NCBI GenBank assembly: GCA_022559845.1
Contig: CM040128.1
Span: forward strand, 177,870,413 to 177,934,412
Direction of reading: 5' to 3'
Origin: Amorphophallus konjac
Lineage: Eukaryota; Streptophyta; Magnoliopsida; Alismatales; Araceae
DNA length: 64,000 nt
Position 1 is the stretch's first letter. Each line of letters begins with the position of its first letter. Below, one piece after another: positions 1 to 9,935 of the stretch. Under the pieces are notes generated by a model. It ran no database searches. It was given only the letters and a program-made list of their open reading frames with translations, and was not told where the DNA came from. The position numbers and the translations under genes are program-made.

Positions 1-1008
1 GAGAAAATGCTGAACGGGGTGAGCGGCGTTAAGGATAGGAGGAGACTCCAGATGTGCCGGCGCGGGTGATTGGAGTATCGACCCATCATCGTAACACCAA
101 CTAGTCTCATAAACGGGGGTTGGATTGGGTATGGTGGCTTCATCCTGAGCAGGGGGTTCATCAAATAGTAATGGGGGGAGAGGGAAACGAAGGAAACTCG
201 GAAGGGGTGCCTGCGCAGCTTCATCATCGTCGTATACCGCTTTAAACTCTTCAATTGTCGGCTCTTGCTTGCTTGAATCGCCGATGCCATAGTCATCCCT
301 CCTATCCTTCCACTCTCTCTCCATCTTTGTAATGTCATTCAGAGCGGCGTGGAGAGGATTGACGGGAGTAGGAGGAGCGGGCCGCGGGCTCGTAATCCTC
401 TTTAATTGTTCCTCCATCAGATTAATTTTGTCCAGAAGAGTTTGCTGGAGGGGTGTGACCTGAGCAACCGAGGGTTGGTAGGGCCTTGAATGAGGGGCCG
501 CATAAGAAGGCCGTGGAAGGGGATTAATGGGCCGACCCATAGAAGAACTCGGATGGGCCGGATTGCAAGGAATAGATGGGCCTTGGGGCCGTGATGGAGG
601 AGGAATAGAAGGAGGCGGGTGTCGGACCACCCGAGTAGGAATATGAATAGAAGAGGGAAGTGGGTGATGGGCCACCCGCATAGGATTGGAAGGAGGATGA
701 GATGAATGAGATGCACCCTCAACAGCGGCCTTAAGGGCTTGAATTTGTTGAGGGGTGAGATGATCTAATGCATGAATGATTTGGGAAACCTTCTCATCAT
801 TGGGACGAGACGGTCCCGTAGGAGTAGTGGCTCGCGATTGGATTGAAGGACCATGGGATTGGATATTGCCCATGGGTCGGGCAACACCGTAAGAATGAGG
901 ACGTGGTCCTTTGAAAGAATTATGGTGAGAATGATGAACATGTTGAAATTGAGGGGAATAAGATGTGCTAGGTTGATCACCCTCATGAACATTAATTGAG
1001 TTGAACAT
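1..1008 (-). CDS. Gag-N-terminus-like ORF of G2, partial copy
   Basis: This is the second copy of the G2 ORF at 27202-28407 and runs off the window start (336 codons present). The chosen start is the ATG at 1008 (MFNSINVHEGD). The open frame extends upstream to a TTG, but no ATG lies there. The frame looks open throughout: substitutions relative to the other copy change residues but make no stop. It is rich in Pro, Ser and His, with an LTPQQIQAL-type helix near residue 85 and a short predicted coiled coil (LMEEQLKRI region). No Retrotrans_gag core or zinc knuckle is visible. It is probably a structural remnant of gag; its function is unproven. Confidence 0.6.
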   Translation of the reverse strand, partial: MFNSINVHEGDQPSTSYSPQFQHVHHSHHNSFKGPRPHSYGVARPMGNIQSHGPSIQSRATTPTGPSRPNDEKVSQIIHALDHLTPQQIQALKAAVEGASHSSHPPSNPMRVAHHPLPSSIHIPTRVVRHPPPSIPPPSRPQGPSIPCNPAHPSSSMGRPINPLPRPSYAAPHSRPYQPSVAQVTPLQQTLLDKINLMEEQLKRITSPRPAPPTPVNPLHAALNDITKMEREWKDRRDDYGIGDSSKQEPTIEEFKAVYDDDEAAQAPLPSFLRFPLPPLLFDEPPAQDEATIPNPTPVYETSWCYDDGSILQSPAPAHLESPPILNAAHPVQHFL

Positions 1009-1543
1009 GTTGACTTTCTTATCAAGGTAATCCAAATAATTCAATGTGTAATTCAAACAATTTACAGAGATAGCAAACAAGTTGGGATGGTTACCTTTAA
1101 CTTCTTATGTTTGAACCTTGGTGAATTAAGGATTTTTAACAAAATTATGGGATTCACTCAAGGGAGGAACCTAGTTTCAAATGTGATTTCAACTCCGGTG
1201 CTAACTAGGAACACTCTCTCACCGTGTATGGCCAACTAAACCCGGGACTTCAAAGGGTACAACCTGCCCAGCGTCCGTGAGGGAATCCACGGGTGCGGGG
1301 ACTTACGGAGGCTTGGTTTAGGAATTTCCAATCCAAAGAGACGGAGTGCTCAATGGAGGGTCCTTCCTTCACCAAGAGGGTGTGTGGAATCCTAGTGTAG
1401 AGAGAGGAGGTCTCCCAAACCAATGCAAATGAATGAATGCAGGAGATATGAACGAATCACAGCAGTAAGATCAATCAATGAATATAAGCATGAATCAACA
1501 TGAAAAATCACAAACGGGAGGGTTTTGTAAACCCACAGGAAAG

Positions 1544-1862
1544 AGACGCCCTGGCAGGGGTCGCTACCAAGAAACAGACGACATCGTGGCTGTCGTGAAT
1601 CGCTGCGAGGGCCCAGAAGCAGGGAAAAGCGCGCCTTGGAGTGAGGCGCTATATATAAAAGGACGCCCCTGGGTGAGGGCGTCAAATGTAAACACGCGCC
1701 TTGATGTGAGGTGCTAAGCAACAAAAAGACGCCCTGGGGAAGGGCGTGAATTCACAGAAAGCAGGAGATGTGATGGAAGACGCCATGGCAGAAGGCGTTA
1801 CACATAAAGAAGACGCCCTGGATCAGGGCGTTAAAATAAAATGCGCCTCTGTCTAAGGCGTT
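1544..1862. repeat. Array of eight 15-bp-spaced hairpins in G2 leader (copy A)
   Basis: Eight short inverted repeats of the form GACGCC or GCGCC, about nine variable bases, then GGCGTT or GGCGCT. They lie near 1544, 1629, 1661, 1695, 1728, 1779, 1812 and 1842. The two half-sites are 15 bp apart start to start in nearly all of them (16 in one). They occupy the transcribed leader between the PBS and the gag-like ORF, so the RNA would form a row of small stem-loops. Confidence 0.75.
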
Positions 1863-2143
1863 AATTTCCTCTATCTCCAGAAAACTCCACGGCCAGAAAT
1901 ATCAAACACTCACATTCAGAGGCAATCACCAAATATATGAATTAAGATATTAGCATGCTCATCAAAATTTTTGGATAAGTGAAAATTCTAAAAAAAACCT
2001 ATCAAACTGACAGATCACATGGGGAGAGTGCAATGCACAATGGAGGGTGCCCGTGCGGCACAAAGGAAGCGCACCGTGGGTGCAAAAGGGGAGATGGCAC
2101 ACGTGGGTGCCCAAGGGAAAGGGTAATCAAAAGAAAAACAAAA

Positions 2144-2164
2144 GGTGTCCCATCGTGATCGCCA
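2144..2164 (-). other. Primer-binding site of G2 (copy A)
   Basis: Read on the minus strand, TGGCGATCACGATGGGAC follows the LTR end (TCTACA) after a 3-bp gap. It matches the G1 PBS at 5062-5080 apart from one base. The priming tRNA is probably Arg-type, as reported for Ogre elements, but I could not check this. Confidence 0.7.
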
Positions 2165-2167
2165 ATT

Positions 2168-3950
2168 TGTAGATTCTAATTAAAAATCCAGTTAGAAACA
2201 AAGAAGAAAAATAAAAGAATAAGCATGCACGCGGTGCAAAATAGGAGATGTGATCGCCAGAGACACGAAGGCCTCAAAGAATATAATCAAATAATAAACA
2301 TGGAGGGATCGCGAAAAATACGTTGAAACGCGGGTGATGTGAGTACTCCTTTCTCTTCTATATCGGCCGGCCGATGAAGAGAGTTTCTCTTATTTGATTA
2401 CCCTTGCAAAACAAAGACAAACACCAATAAAGAAATTGAATTAAAAATATGGTGAGTGTAGCATCAAATTCTTAATAAAAATATGAGCATGAAAGTATGT
2501 GCAAGAACACACCTTAAGGGTGGTTGCCCTTAAACCCCTATGCAAAGAGGGTGGAAAAATATGATGAATGCAAAATAAAATGAGGAGGTGTGCAAGAGTT
2601 GCACTGTGGAGACCTCAACACGGTTGAGAGATATGAGATTAACAATAGCGATGCATGCGTGCATGTGTGAACCGATGCAAAAAAAAAAAAACAAAAGAAA
2701 TAAAAATAAGAGAAAAAGCCTGTGCGTTGGCTTTGATATTCAAGGGGGAAGGAAGCTTCAGAAGGATGAAGAGATGCTTTGCGTGCAGCTTCTCCCTCAG
2801 CCAAACCACAGCAGCAACCTGCAAGAAGAAAAATGAAAGAAAAGGAAAAGCGGAGGGGAAGGAAGGGAACCGAACCGAGTTAACAGAGACCTAAGTCTCT
2901 ATTAATATGTTGAAGAGAAGATAAGAAGGGGCAAGAGTCCTACGGAGGCAAGACTCCAATCCCAATCGAGGAAGGTGGCTGAAGAAGGCAAGGACTCTTC
3001 TGGGGAAAGCTGCATTCGTTTAGAATCAAAAAGATGAAACACGACTTAAACAAGGGCGTCAATTCAAGAATTGACGACCTGACCAAGGGCATTACTTAAA
3101 ACACGTCTTCAACAAAGGCGTCAATTCAAAAAATAATTTTTTTTAGAAAAAAACTTTCCCTTTATTTGACATTTGTAAAAGACGCCTGAGGGAGAAAACG
3201 TCAATTTTGGAATTGACGACATGCAAAGAGACGTTATTTTAATTTAACACGAATTTATTGAAAAAGACGCCTTGCACAAGGGCGTTAAAATTAGCCAAAG
3301 GAATTGACGACCTAATCAAGGTCGTTAATTCAAAAATATTCAAAATAGGGCCATTTTTTATTTCTCAATATTATTTTCTCATTTTTTTAGGTGGAGGTGC
3401 ATCTCAATGTGCTGATTCCAACGACTATTTTTACGTATTTTTCTGACACCCGGAAGGCCACCAAATCACCTCTGGAAGAGGGTTGAAAATAATATTAAAA
3501 TATTCAATTTGAAAAGTGACGCCCTCACATGTGACGTGAATTCCATTTTTTTAATTTTTATTTTATTAAAAATTAAACTAACGTCCTTTCACATGTCGTT
3601 AATTCATAGAAAATTTCGAAAAATCCTCAAAAAAATTCAGAAAAATAGGAAAATGAGAGGAATTGACGCCTAATGGAAGTGGCGTCAATTTTCAAGAAAC
3701 GCCCAAGGCTAAGTCGCTATTTAAAAGATGCCCCACTTCAAGTCGTTAATTCTGGAAAATTCATAAAAATAGAGAAAAATGCCCAGAAAATCCAGAAAAA
3801 TAGGAAAAAATAAGAAAAGGGAGGAAAAAAAGAGAAAACCAAAAAAAGTGAGAAAAACCACTCAAATAAAGCTAATTTGAGGGTCAAATTGGGACATTAC
3901 AAGGTAATATGAGATGTACTCACAGTAACGTCAATTTTGGCGTGTCTACA
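2168..3950 (-). mobile_element. G2 5' LTR, copy A (1783 bp)
   Basis: Read on the minus strand it begins TGTAGACACGCC and ends GAATCTACA, the TG...CA termini of an LTR. Two other copies lie at 20592-22375 and 29567-31345. It holds further palindromes around GACG/CGTC near 3056-3073, 3199-3222 and 3660-3692, A-rich stretches at about 3740-3870, and a TATA-like TATTAATAG near 2897. Confidence 0.9.
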
Positions 3951-4436
3951 TCTCTCTCTCACCGCCTCCCTCCTCGACAGCTCGAGGGCGATCCGCAGAT
4001 CCAGCACGTCACGAGGGAGCTCCTCAGTCTCCCGTCGACACTCCTCCTCCAGCTCCACAATCCGGGTGTCACGCTCCGCCACCCGAGCGTCGCGCTCCTG
4101 CTCGGCACGAACAGCACGCGCCAGGGCCTCTCGGATCTCGGCCATCGATCAAAGCACGCATGCACCGTAAGAGAACAGTGATAGAAGGAGAGCAGCCAGA
4201 AGGAGAGTCGAGGTCAGGCAAACGCTCACTCGAGCCTCGCGGTCACGCTCGGCCTCCTCAGCCCGAGCCACCGCATACGCCAGCTGCTCCTAGAGGGCAG
4301 AAACCTCCGGAGGAGGGCCCCGCGAACTGGAACCCGCTCCACCAGCCATCCCGGCTGCCGCTGTTTGGTGGGCCCGCTGAAACACAGAGCAGACGACAGT
4401 TAGAGGGCAAGTATCAAAAATCCAGGTCACAAAAAA
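3951..4436 (-). pseudogene. Fragment of antisense gene III, copy A
   Basis: This is the copy of 31346-31831. On the minus strand it encodes an Arg/Glu-rich coiled-coil exon (MAEIREALARAVRAEQERD, 4145 downward) and part of the preceding exon (LQEQLAYAVARAEEAE-like). A TAG at 4290-4292 replaces a Gln codon. The other copy has its own TAG one or two codons away, so the two decayed independently. It is cut at 4436 by the junction with the G1 LTR. Confidence 0.75.
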
Positions 4437-5058
4437 CGCGGCGAGTCACTTCCCCAATGGCCGTTTAAATTCCCGTTCTTATATGTTATATTCTTATCTA
4501 TTCATGTTCTCGAGGCCGCGGCGAGTCACTTCCCCAATGGCCGTTTAAATTCCCGTTCTTATATGTTATATCCTTATCTATTCATGTTCTCGAGGCCGCG
4601 GCGAGCCACTTCCCCAATGGCCGTTTAAATTCCCGCTCTTATATTCTCTTTATATTCTGTTATATTCTTATCTATTCATATTCTCGAGGCCGCGGCGAGT
4701 CACTTCCCCAATGGCCGTTTAAATTCTCGCTCTTTATATTATCCTTATATGTTGTTATATTCTTATCTGCTCATATTCTCGAGGCCGTGGCGAGTCACTT
4801 CCCCAATAGCCGTTTCAATTCTTGCTATTTAATTTCTATACCATTCCCGTCCCCCCGAGGTCGCGGTGAGTCACTTCCCGCTATGGCCGTTTAACCCCCA
4901 TATCTTGCTATATTACATTTGTCCCGCTCGCCCCCCCGGAGCAATCTCCCGTGGTGGCCCCTTCTCTCTTCTCTTATTTCTGTGTTGCAGCAAATAAAAA
5001 GAGGAGCCCGCGAGCTCCGCGTCCTCTTCGCACCCCGAACCGTGTGACGTCGCTCACA
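4437..5058 (+). mobile_element. G1 5' LTR, truncated to its last 622 bp
   Basis: Aligns without net indel to 38594-39215 (offset 34157) and ends CGTCGCTCACA. It contains about six diverged units of 80-95 bp, each beginning near TCGAGGCCGCGGCGAGTCAC. The first ~1.4 kb of the LTR, including the hairpin array and the TATA box seen at 37953, is missing, so this LTR lacks its own promoter. Confidence 0.85.
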
Positions 5059-5061
5059 GAT

Positions 5062-5080
5062 TGGCGATCACGGTGGGACC
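5062..5080 (+). other. Primer-binding site of G1
   Basis: TGGCGATCACGGTGGGACC starts 3 bp after the LTR end. The nested G2 element uses almost the same sequence, which suggests the two share a priming tRNA. Confidence 0.75.
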
Positions 5081-5680
5081 TCTACTGCTTCCTTTCGGCT
5101 ATCCTTGTAAGTTCGGCACCATCCGTGCCTCTCCACCTTGGCGCCCGCACGCGCCCCCGTTGTGCTCACGGTAGCACTGTTAGTTGTGATTGGTTGTTTG
5201 TTTATTATATGTCTGTTATTTCTGCTGTTTTCTTACTCCATATCTCTGTCAGCATTTCATTGCATGCATCCATCCCTCTTTTATATCCTTTTTCATTTTT
5301 TTAAGGATCACCCTTTCCCGGTGAGGGAAAGACTCTCCGTTTGAGAATTCCTCTCAACGGACTAGAATCTCCTCCACTGGGACCTCCGTAAGTCCCCGAC
5401 ATCGAAGAATCTCCTCTTCGTTCACTGGGCTGGTTGTACCATTGAAGTTCCCCGGAGTTAGTCATTCCATTCGTGGTGAGACGAGAGACCCTAGCTGACA
5501 CGGCGGTGAAATAAAAATAAACTAGGGTCCCTATTTTGTGTGAACTTCGGATGTCGCTAAAAACATAAAAAAATCATCAAAATCAAAACACAAAAAAAGG
5601 CGTAAAGACATCCACTTGTTTGATAATCTCTGCTACCTGCTTGCTAGTGTATATTTTTACGTTCTGGGAAAACTGTGAGC
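5081..5680 (+). other. G1 untranslated leader
   Basis: About 600 bp between the PBS and the gag ATG. It holds short ORFs only and no domain that I recognise. A paired purine/pyrimidine stretch around 5338-5420 repeats TCTCCTC motifs. Confidence 0.5.
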
Positions 5681-7553
5681 ATGGCTCACGAGTCTTTTGA
5701 GGAGAACCACCCTAGTCGTGGTTTGTCAGCCGACCCGCGAGTCTATGCTATGGACTCGGGTCCTTCTCATGAGCCCTCGCATGAGGTTCAGGTTATTGCC
5801 GGGGACACGTCCCCACCACAGGATATCTCTTCCTTATTGGGCGTCCTCGGCAACACGGAGCTTACCTCTGAACAGCTCCGGGCCTTCCAGGCCATTCTGA
5901 TGGGGAAATCTGTTTCCCCCACACCCCAGGAATCAACTCCGGCCATCGCACCTCTCCAGGTGTCCGTGCAGGCCATTCCATCTCCTTCATTGGCACAAGC
6001 CATCCAGTCTCCCTCGCTTCAAGGACAAGCGAGCCAACAACCACCCTCATTCCAGTTCCCGTCACAATCTCAAACTCCCATTGTTCCCCACACACCGCTT
6101 CAGCCAGGGCCAACTGTCTGCGGTTCGACAGCTCCCTCTCATTTCGGGTTCCCCCCTCAAGTCTCCGCGAGACAGTTTCTCCCCCAGTGGCAAGTGCCAC
6201 CTTCACCTCCAGAGGAGCTCGCCCAATCGCTCCTCAATAGGTTCAATCACATGGACGAGCAGTTTCAAAATCTGAGAAGGATGGTGGACGTGAAAGCCAC
6301 CCCGGAGGTTGCTTTGCCAATCCTTCCCGTCATTCATCTTCCTCCCTCCGAAATGCCCACGTACCGCAGATACAATGGTACCGGCAACCCCTTCATTCAC
6401 CTCAAGGATTTCATGTATGAGTCCTCCTATTGGCAAAATGATCAGAGGTCCTTGGCATACCTCTTTCGGAGATCATTGGATGGTCCCGCGCTTGAGTGGT
6501 TCTATTCCTTGGAGCCCCGCGAGGCCGAGAATTTTGAAATAGTCCAGAGAAGGTTCTTGCAGAAATATAGGGATAGGGTCGGTCCCTCACTCTCCATTAC
6601 CGACCTAGTGGCCGAAAAGATGAAGCCCGACGAAGATTTTGTTCGCTATGCTGATAGATGGAGGTCTCTGGCAGAAAGAATAAGGGATACCCTCTCCGAG
6701 CCCGAACAAGTGAAGATGATTGTGTCTAATGCAACCCCACAGTTCAGACACGTCCTGGCCATGAATAAACTTACTACAATGCAGGAACTCTATGAAAGAG
6801 CCCGGTACATCCAAACCCAGTTAAAAGACTCCCCCATTATGAACATGTTTGAGTCACCGAAGCCCAAAGTGGTCAGAAAGACAGGCGCTGGTGTCCCGGG
6901 CGGAGCCACAGAAGGGGTCGTGACAAATGAGCAAGTGGGTGCGGTCAACAATGCCAACTATGCAGTCAACCCAAGGCCTCCACAAATGCCCCGACTTCCT
7001 CTCCAACCAGGTCCTTCCCCTCTTCGTCCTCCACCCCAAAATAATCCACCCCAGGATAATATGCCTCCATTACGTCAACCCCAACAACAACAACCACAAC
7101 CTCAGCAACAACAACCACCGCTTCAGTACAACCAAGTTCCACCCCCGGGGAACTATGGTCCCCAACAGCAACAAAGGAGGCCGCTCGGTCCCAATAGAGC
7201 CTACTATCCACCATTGCCAGAAACCTTAGCAGACATTTTTAATACCCTCATGGCATCAAACCAACTCGCCCTACCCAGAGAAAGGCCCGTGTGGCCCCCA
7301 AATGTTGATACCTCCAAATACTGCGTCTACCACAGGCAGCCAGGACACACAGTACTGCTTCAATTTCAAAGATTACATCCACGATATGAATGATGAACAT
7401 CAAATAGATTGGGATGAAATGAGACGATACGTCGAGGCTCTCAAGGCTAGGAGACCTCCTCATAGGCCACAACAGCAGTTACAACAGCAGCAGTTACAAC
7501 AGCAGCAGCAACAGCAACCACAACAACAACAGCTTCAGCACGCCCCACAATAA
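5681..7553 (+). pseudogene. gag: G1 gag (capsid/nucleocapsid), frameshifted
   Basis: Starts at ATG 5681 (MAHESFEENHPS); the frame is open two codons upstream only through GTG. The N-terminal ~220 residues are Pro/Ser/Gln-rich with an LTSEQLRAFQAIL helix. A Retrotrans_gag capsid core follows at about residues 225-385 (YRRYNGTGNPF, LEWFYSL, FLQKYRDR). A Pro/Gln tract encoded by CAA/CAG repeats lies at about 465-500. The CCHC-like knuckle CVYHRQPGH is broken by a frameshift near 7350. The original frame stops at 7393, but the correct continuation (CFNFKDYIHDMND) lies in the next frame and ends at TAA 7551-7553. That frame is also the protease frame, so gag-protease was probably one ORF. Confidence 0.85.
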
Positions 7554-7562
7554 CAGCCCGAC

Positions 7563-9935
7563 ATGGGCATAATCCAGAATCTATTACCGGAGCACCAACA
7601 GTCCAATCATCAGGTTAACCCCATCTCCTCCTTCCCGGAAGTCGGGCGAGAGCAGGTGTGGCACCAGGAAAGTACCTCTATTCTTTCTACCGCCAATCCT
7701 ATCATCACGCAACACCCTTGCCTTGCCCGGGTAGGACCTCTCTCTCATCAACCCGTGTTAGTATCGCCTTCACCATTTCCACTACCATTACGCCCTCTCA
7801 TCCGTACCCCGATCCCCTATCAACCGACACTCTCCACTACGCCTTCACACCCTCTCATCTTCTCCCACTCCCCCACTTTACCATCCACCTCTACCACATT
7901 TACCCCTACGCCTCCTAAACCCCTTATCATCCGTCAACTATACATAACCCCATCTTTCTCCACCGTATCACCACTAATGCCTTCAAAACCACTCATTACC
8001 CATCACCCACCTCAAAATCATTGCCCGCTTCAAGCCCTACCCACTTCTACTTCGTCTCCACCTCCACCTTCCAGACCCCTTATCCTTCATAATCCGCGCG
8101 ATATCCCCTCTACCTCCATGCCTCTACCTAACAAACCCCTCTTCAGAATCCCTGCTCCCGTCATCACCCCTGCTTCATCAACCATTCCTCCACCACTACC
8201 CCTCAAATCCCTGTTAAAACCCACTGCTACCCCCACAGAGGTACAAAAGCCGCAGGCAATGGTGCTCCGGAGTGGAAGGATTTTCCACAGGGTTTTCCCC
8301 CACAACAGTCAGAATCCTGAGCAATCTCAGCTAGAGAAGGATGATGGAGAACAACCAGAAAGAGCTATCCCTGGAACACAGTATGATCTATTGAAACACT
8401 TGGACAAGACACCTGCTCGGATCTCCATCCTGGAGCTACTTCAAAGATCCACATCCCACCAGGCGGCCTTGATGGAATACCTTCAAAAAGTCATGGTTAA
8501 TGGGGACCTCCCCGTGGAGAAGATTTCGACCGTCCTGACCCCAACAGACACACAACCGGCCATCATGTTGCCCAACTACGAGCTCGCTCCCAAGGAAGCT
8601 CGAAAATATGCACTGTGCATTTCAATAAAAATTAATGGGGTATCCATAAACCCGTGTCTTGTGGACACGGGTGCGTCCATAAATGTGATCTCCATGGACA
8701 CCCTTCAGTTGTGTAGGGTCAACGAGGAACAAATAAGACCTTCCTCGATCACGGTCACGGCTTATGACAATAGCAAAAGGCCGCCACAGGGGATGATTAA
8801 TCTGAAGGCAGAACTAGGCCCCATGTCAATTCCCACAGAATTCCATGTCCTCAACATGGACCCCACATTCAAGGCTATACTGGGTCGCCCTTACATCGAA
8901 CCTTCCACCAACCATCAGTGCCTGAAGTTTCCTTACAATGGGAGGATTATTAAAGTGGTCAGTACACCTGTCCTTCACACAGTGGATGCTATCAACACCT
9001 CTCTGTCTTCTGTGTGGCCGTCTCATCGGCCCATATTGTCACTGCTGGACGTGCGTGATCCATCTCACGTTCCACTGGCACCAAAGGAGCCGGTCAGGAC
9101 AACCGCAACATCATGTCTCCCTTTTCACTCCAAAGGTTGGGAGATTATGAGGAACATCAGCTATCAACAGGGTAAAGGTCTGGGCGCACAATTACAGGGT
9201 ATGCTCAAACCGCCAAAGGAAATTAGGCCGAACCGTAGGTTTGGCCTAGGCTTCAAAGGACCGTTCAAGGCAGATTGGAAGCCCCTCACATGGACTCTAT
9301 CAAACCACTTCAACAGAGGGCCCATTGTTCAGATGGGAGATTACCCATGAGAAGTATATGGGGGATCACATGCTGTGTATTTGGCTAAAAAATGTCCGAG
9401 TTTCACCAAAAGAGGCAAGATCAAAGATCCAGAATGCGAATGGAACAAATGGTTCGACATACGGGACATTTCCGTTGCACTGGAAAGGATGTTCTCGTCT
9501 CCACAGCTTGAAGGACCACCATTGATATCCGAAATACCAGAGAATATTACCACTCTTGCCAAGGTTCCAAACTATCCTCGTCCTCGCCAGAAGGACCCTG
9601 TCATCGACGGATCTTCATCCGTCCTCAACATTACCGTCGACGGCTCATTAGCCGCCATCTTCTCCATCCACTCGTCTCAGCCTTTGCTGATATCGTCCTC
9701 CTGGGTCAGACAATTGTCTGATGATCTTCCCAGATCCCCTTCTCTGCTTACATACCTACGCGGGCTTCTCAACCCGCGCCAGGTCTTCAACCATGATCTG
9801 CTCTATGAGCCTCACAATCCTCTAGCCATAACCACTTTTCTCGCTCCTCCAATCTCTTTTCACTGTTTTGTCATAAAAAATGGAAACAAAAAAAAATGTC
9901 AATTTTCAAACTCCCCAACAACACATCTTCATTGA
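7563..9935 (+). pseudogene. G1 aspartic protease with G-patch-like segment
   Basis: The ORF opens at ATG 7563 with a long Pro/Ser/Thr-rich leader (to about residue 220). The retroviral-type aspartic protease follows, with active site LVDTGASINVIS at about residues 364-375 and the flap/second motif ILGRPYIEPS near 440. A Gly-rich G-patch-like stretch (GWEIMRN...GKGLGAQLQG) lies at about 525-551, as in several Tat elements. TGA at 9348-9350 interrupts it, and the same frame then stays open to 9935 (VYGGSHAVYLAKK and on). The protease would cut the gag-pol polyprotein. The RT ORF begins in another frame and overlaps the end. Ogre elements splice an intron at this point, but I could not place donor and acceptor sites. 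Confidence 0.85.

Larger units (their letters stand above)
1..4436. repeat. Duplicated block, copy of 27400-31831
   Basis: This block matches 27400-31831 nearly base for base. The offset is a constant 27399 up to the LTR and 27395 after it. The copy includes the gag-like ORF, the hairpin leader, the PBS, an LTR of element G2 and the same piece of antisense gene III next to the same insertion site. Similarity stops at 4436/4437, where the sequence jumps into the G1 LTR (equivalent to 38594). I infer a tandem duplication of G1 made after G2 had inserted, then a deletion of about 6.8 kb. Differences by eye are roughly 1%. Confidence 0.9.

Noticed and set aside
417..1025. Two minus-strand ORFs of 101 and 86 residues
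   Set aside because: They are shifted-frame shadows of the gag-like ORF at 1-1008; the same shadows accompany the copy at 27202-28407.
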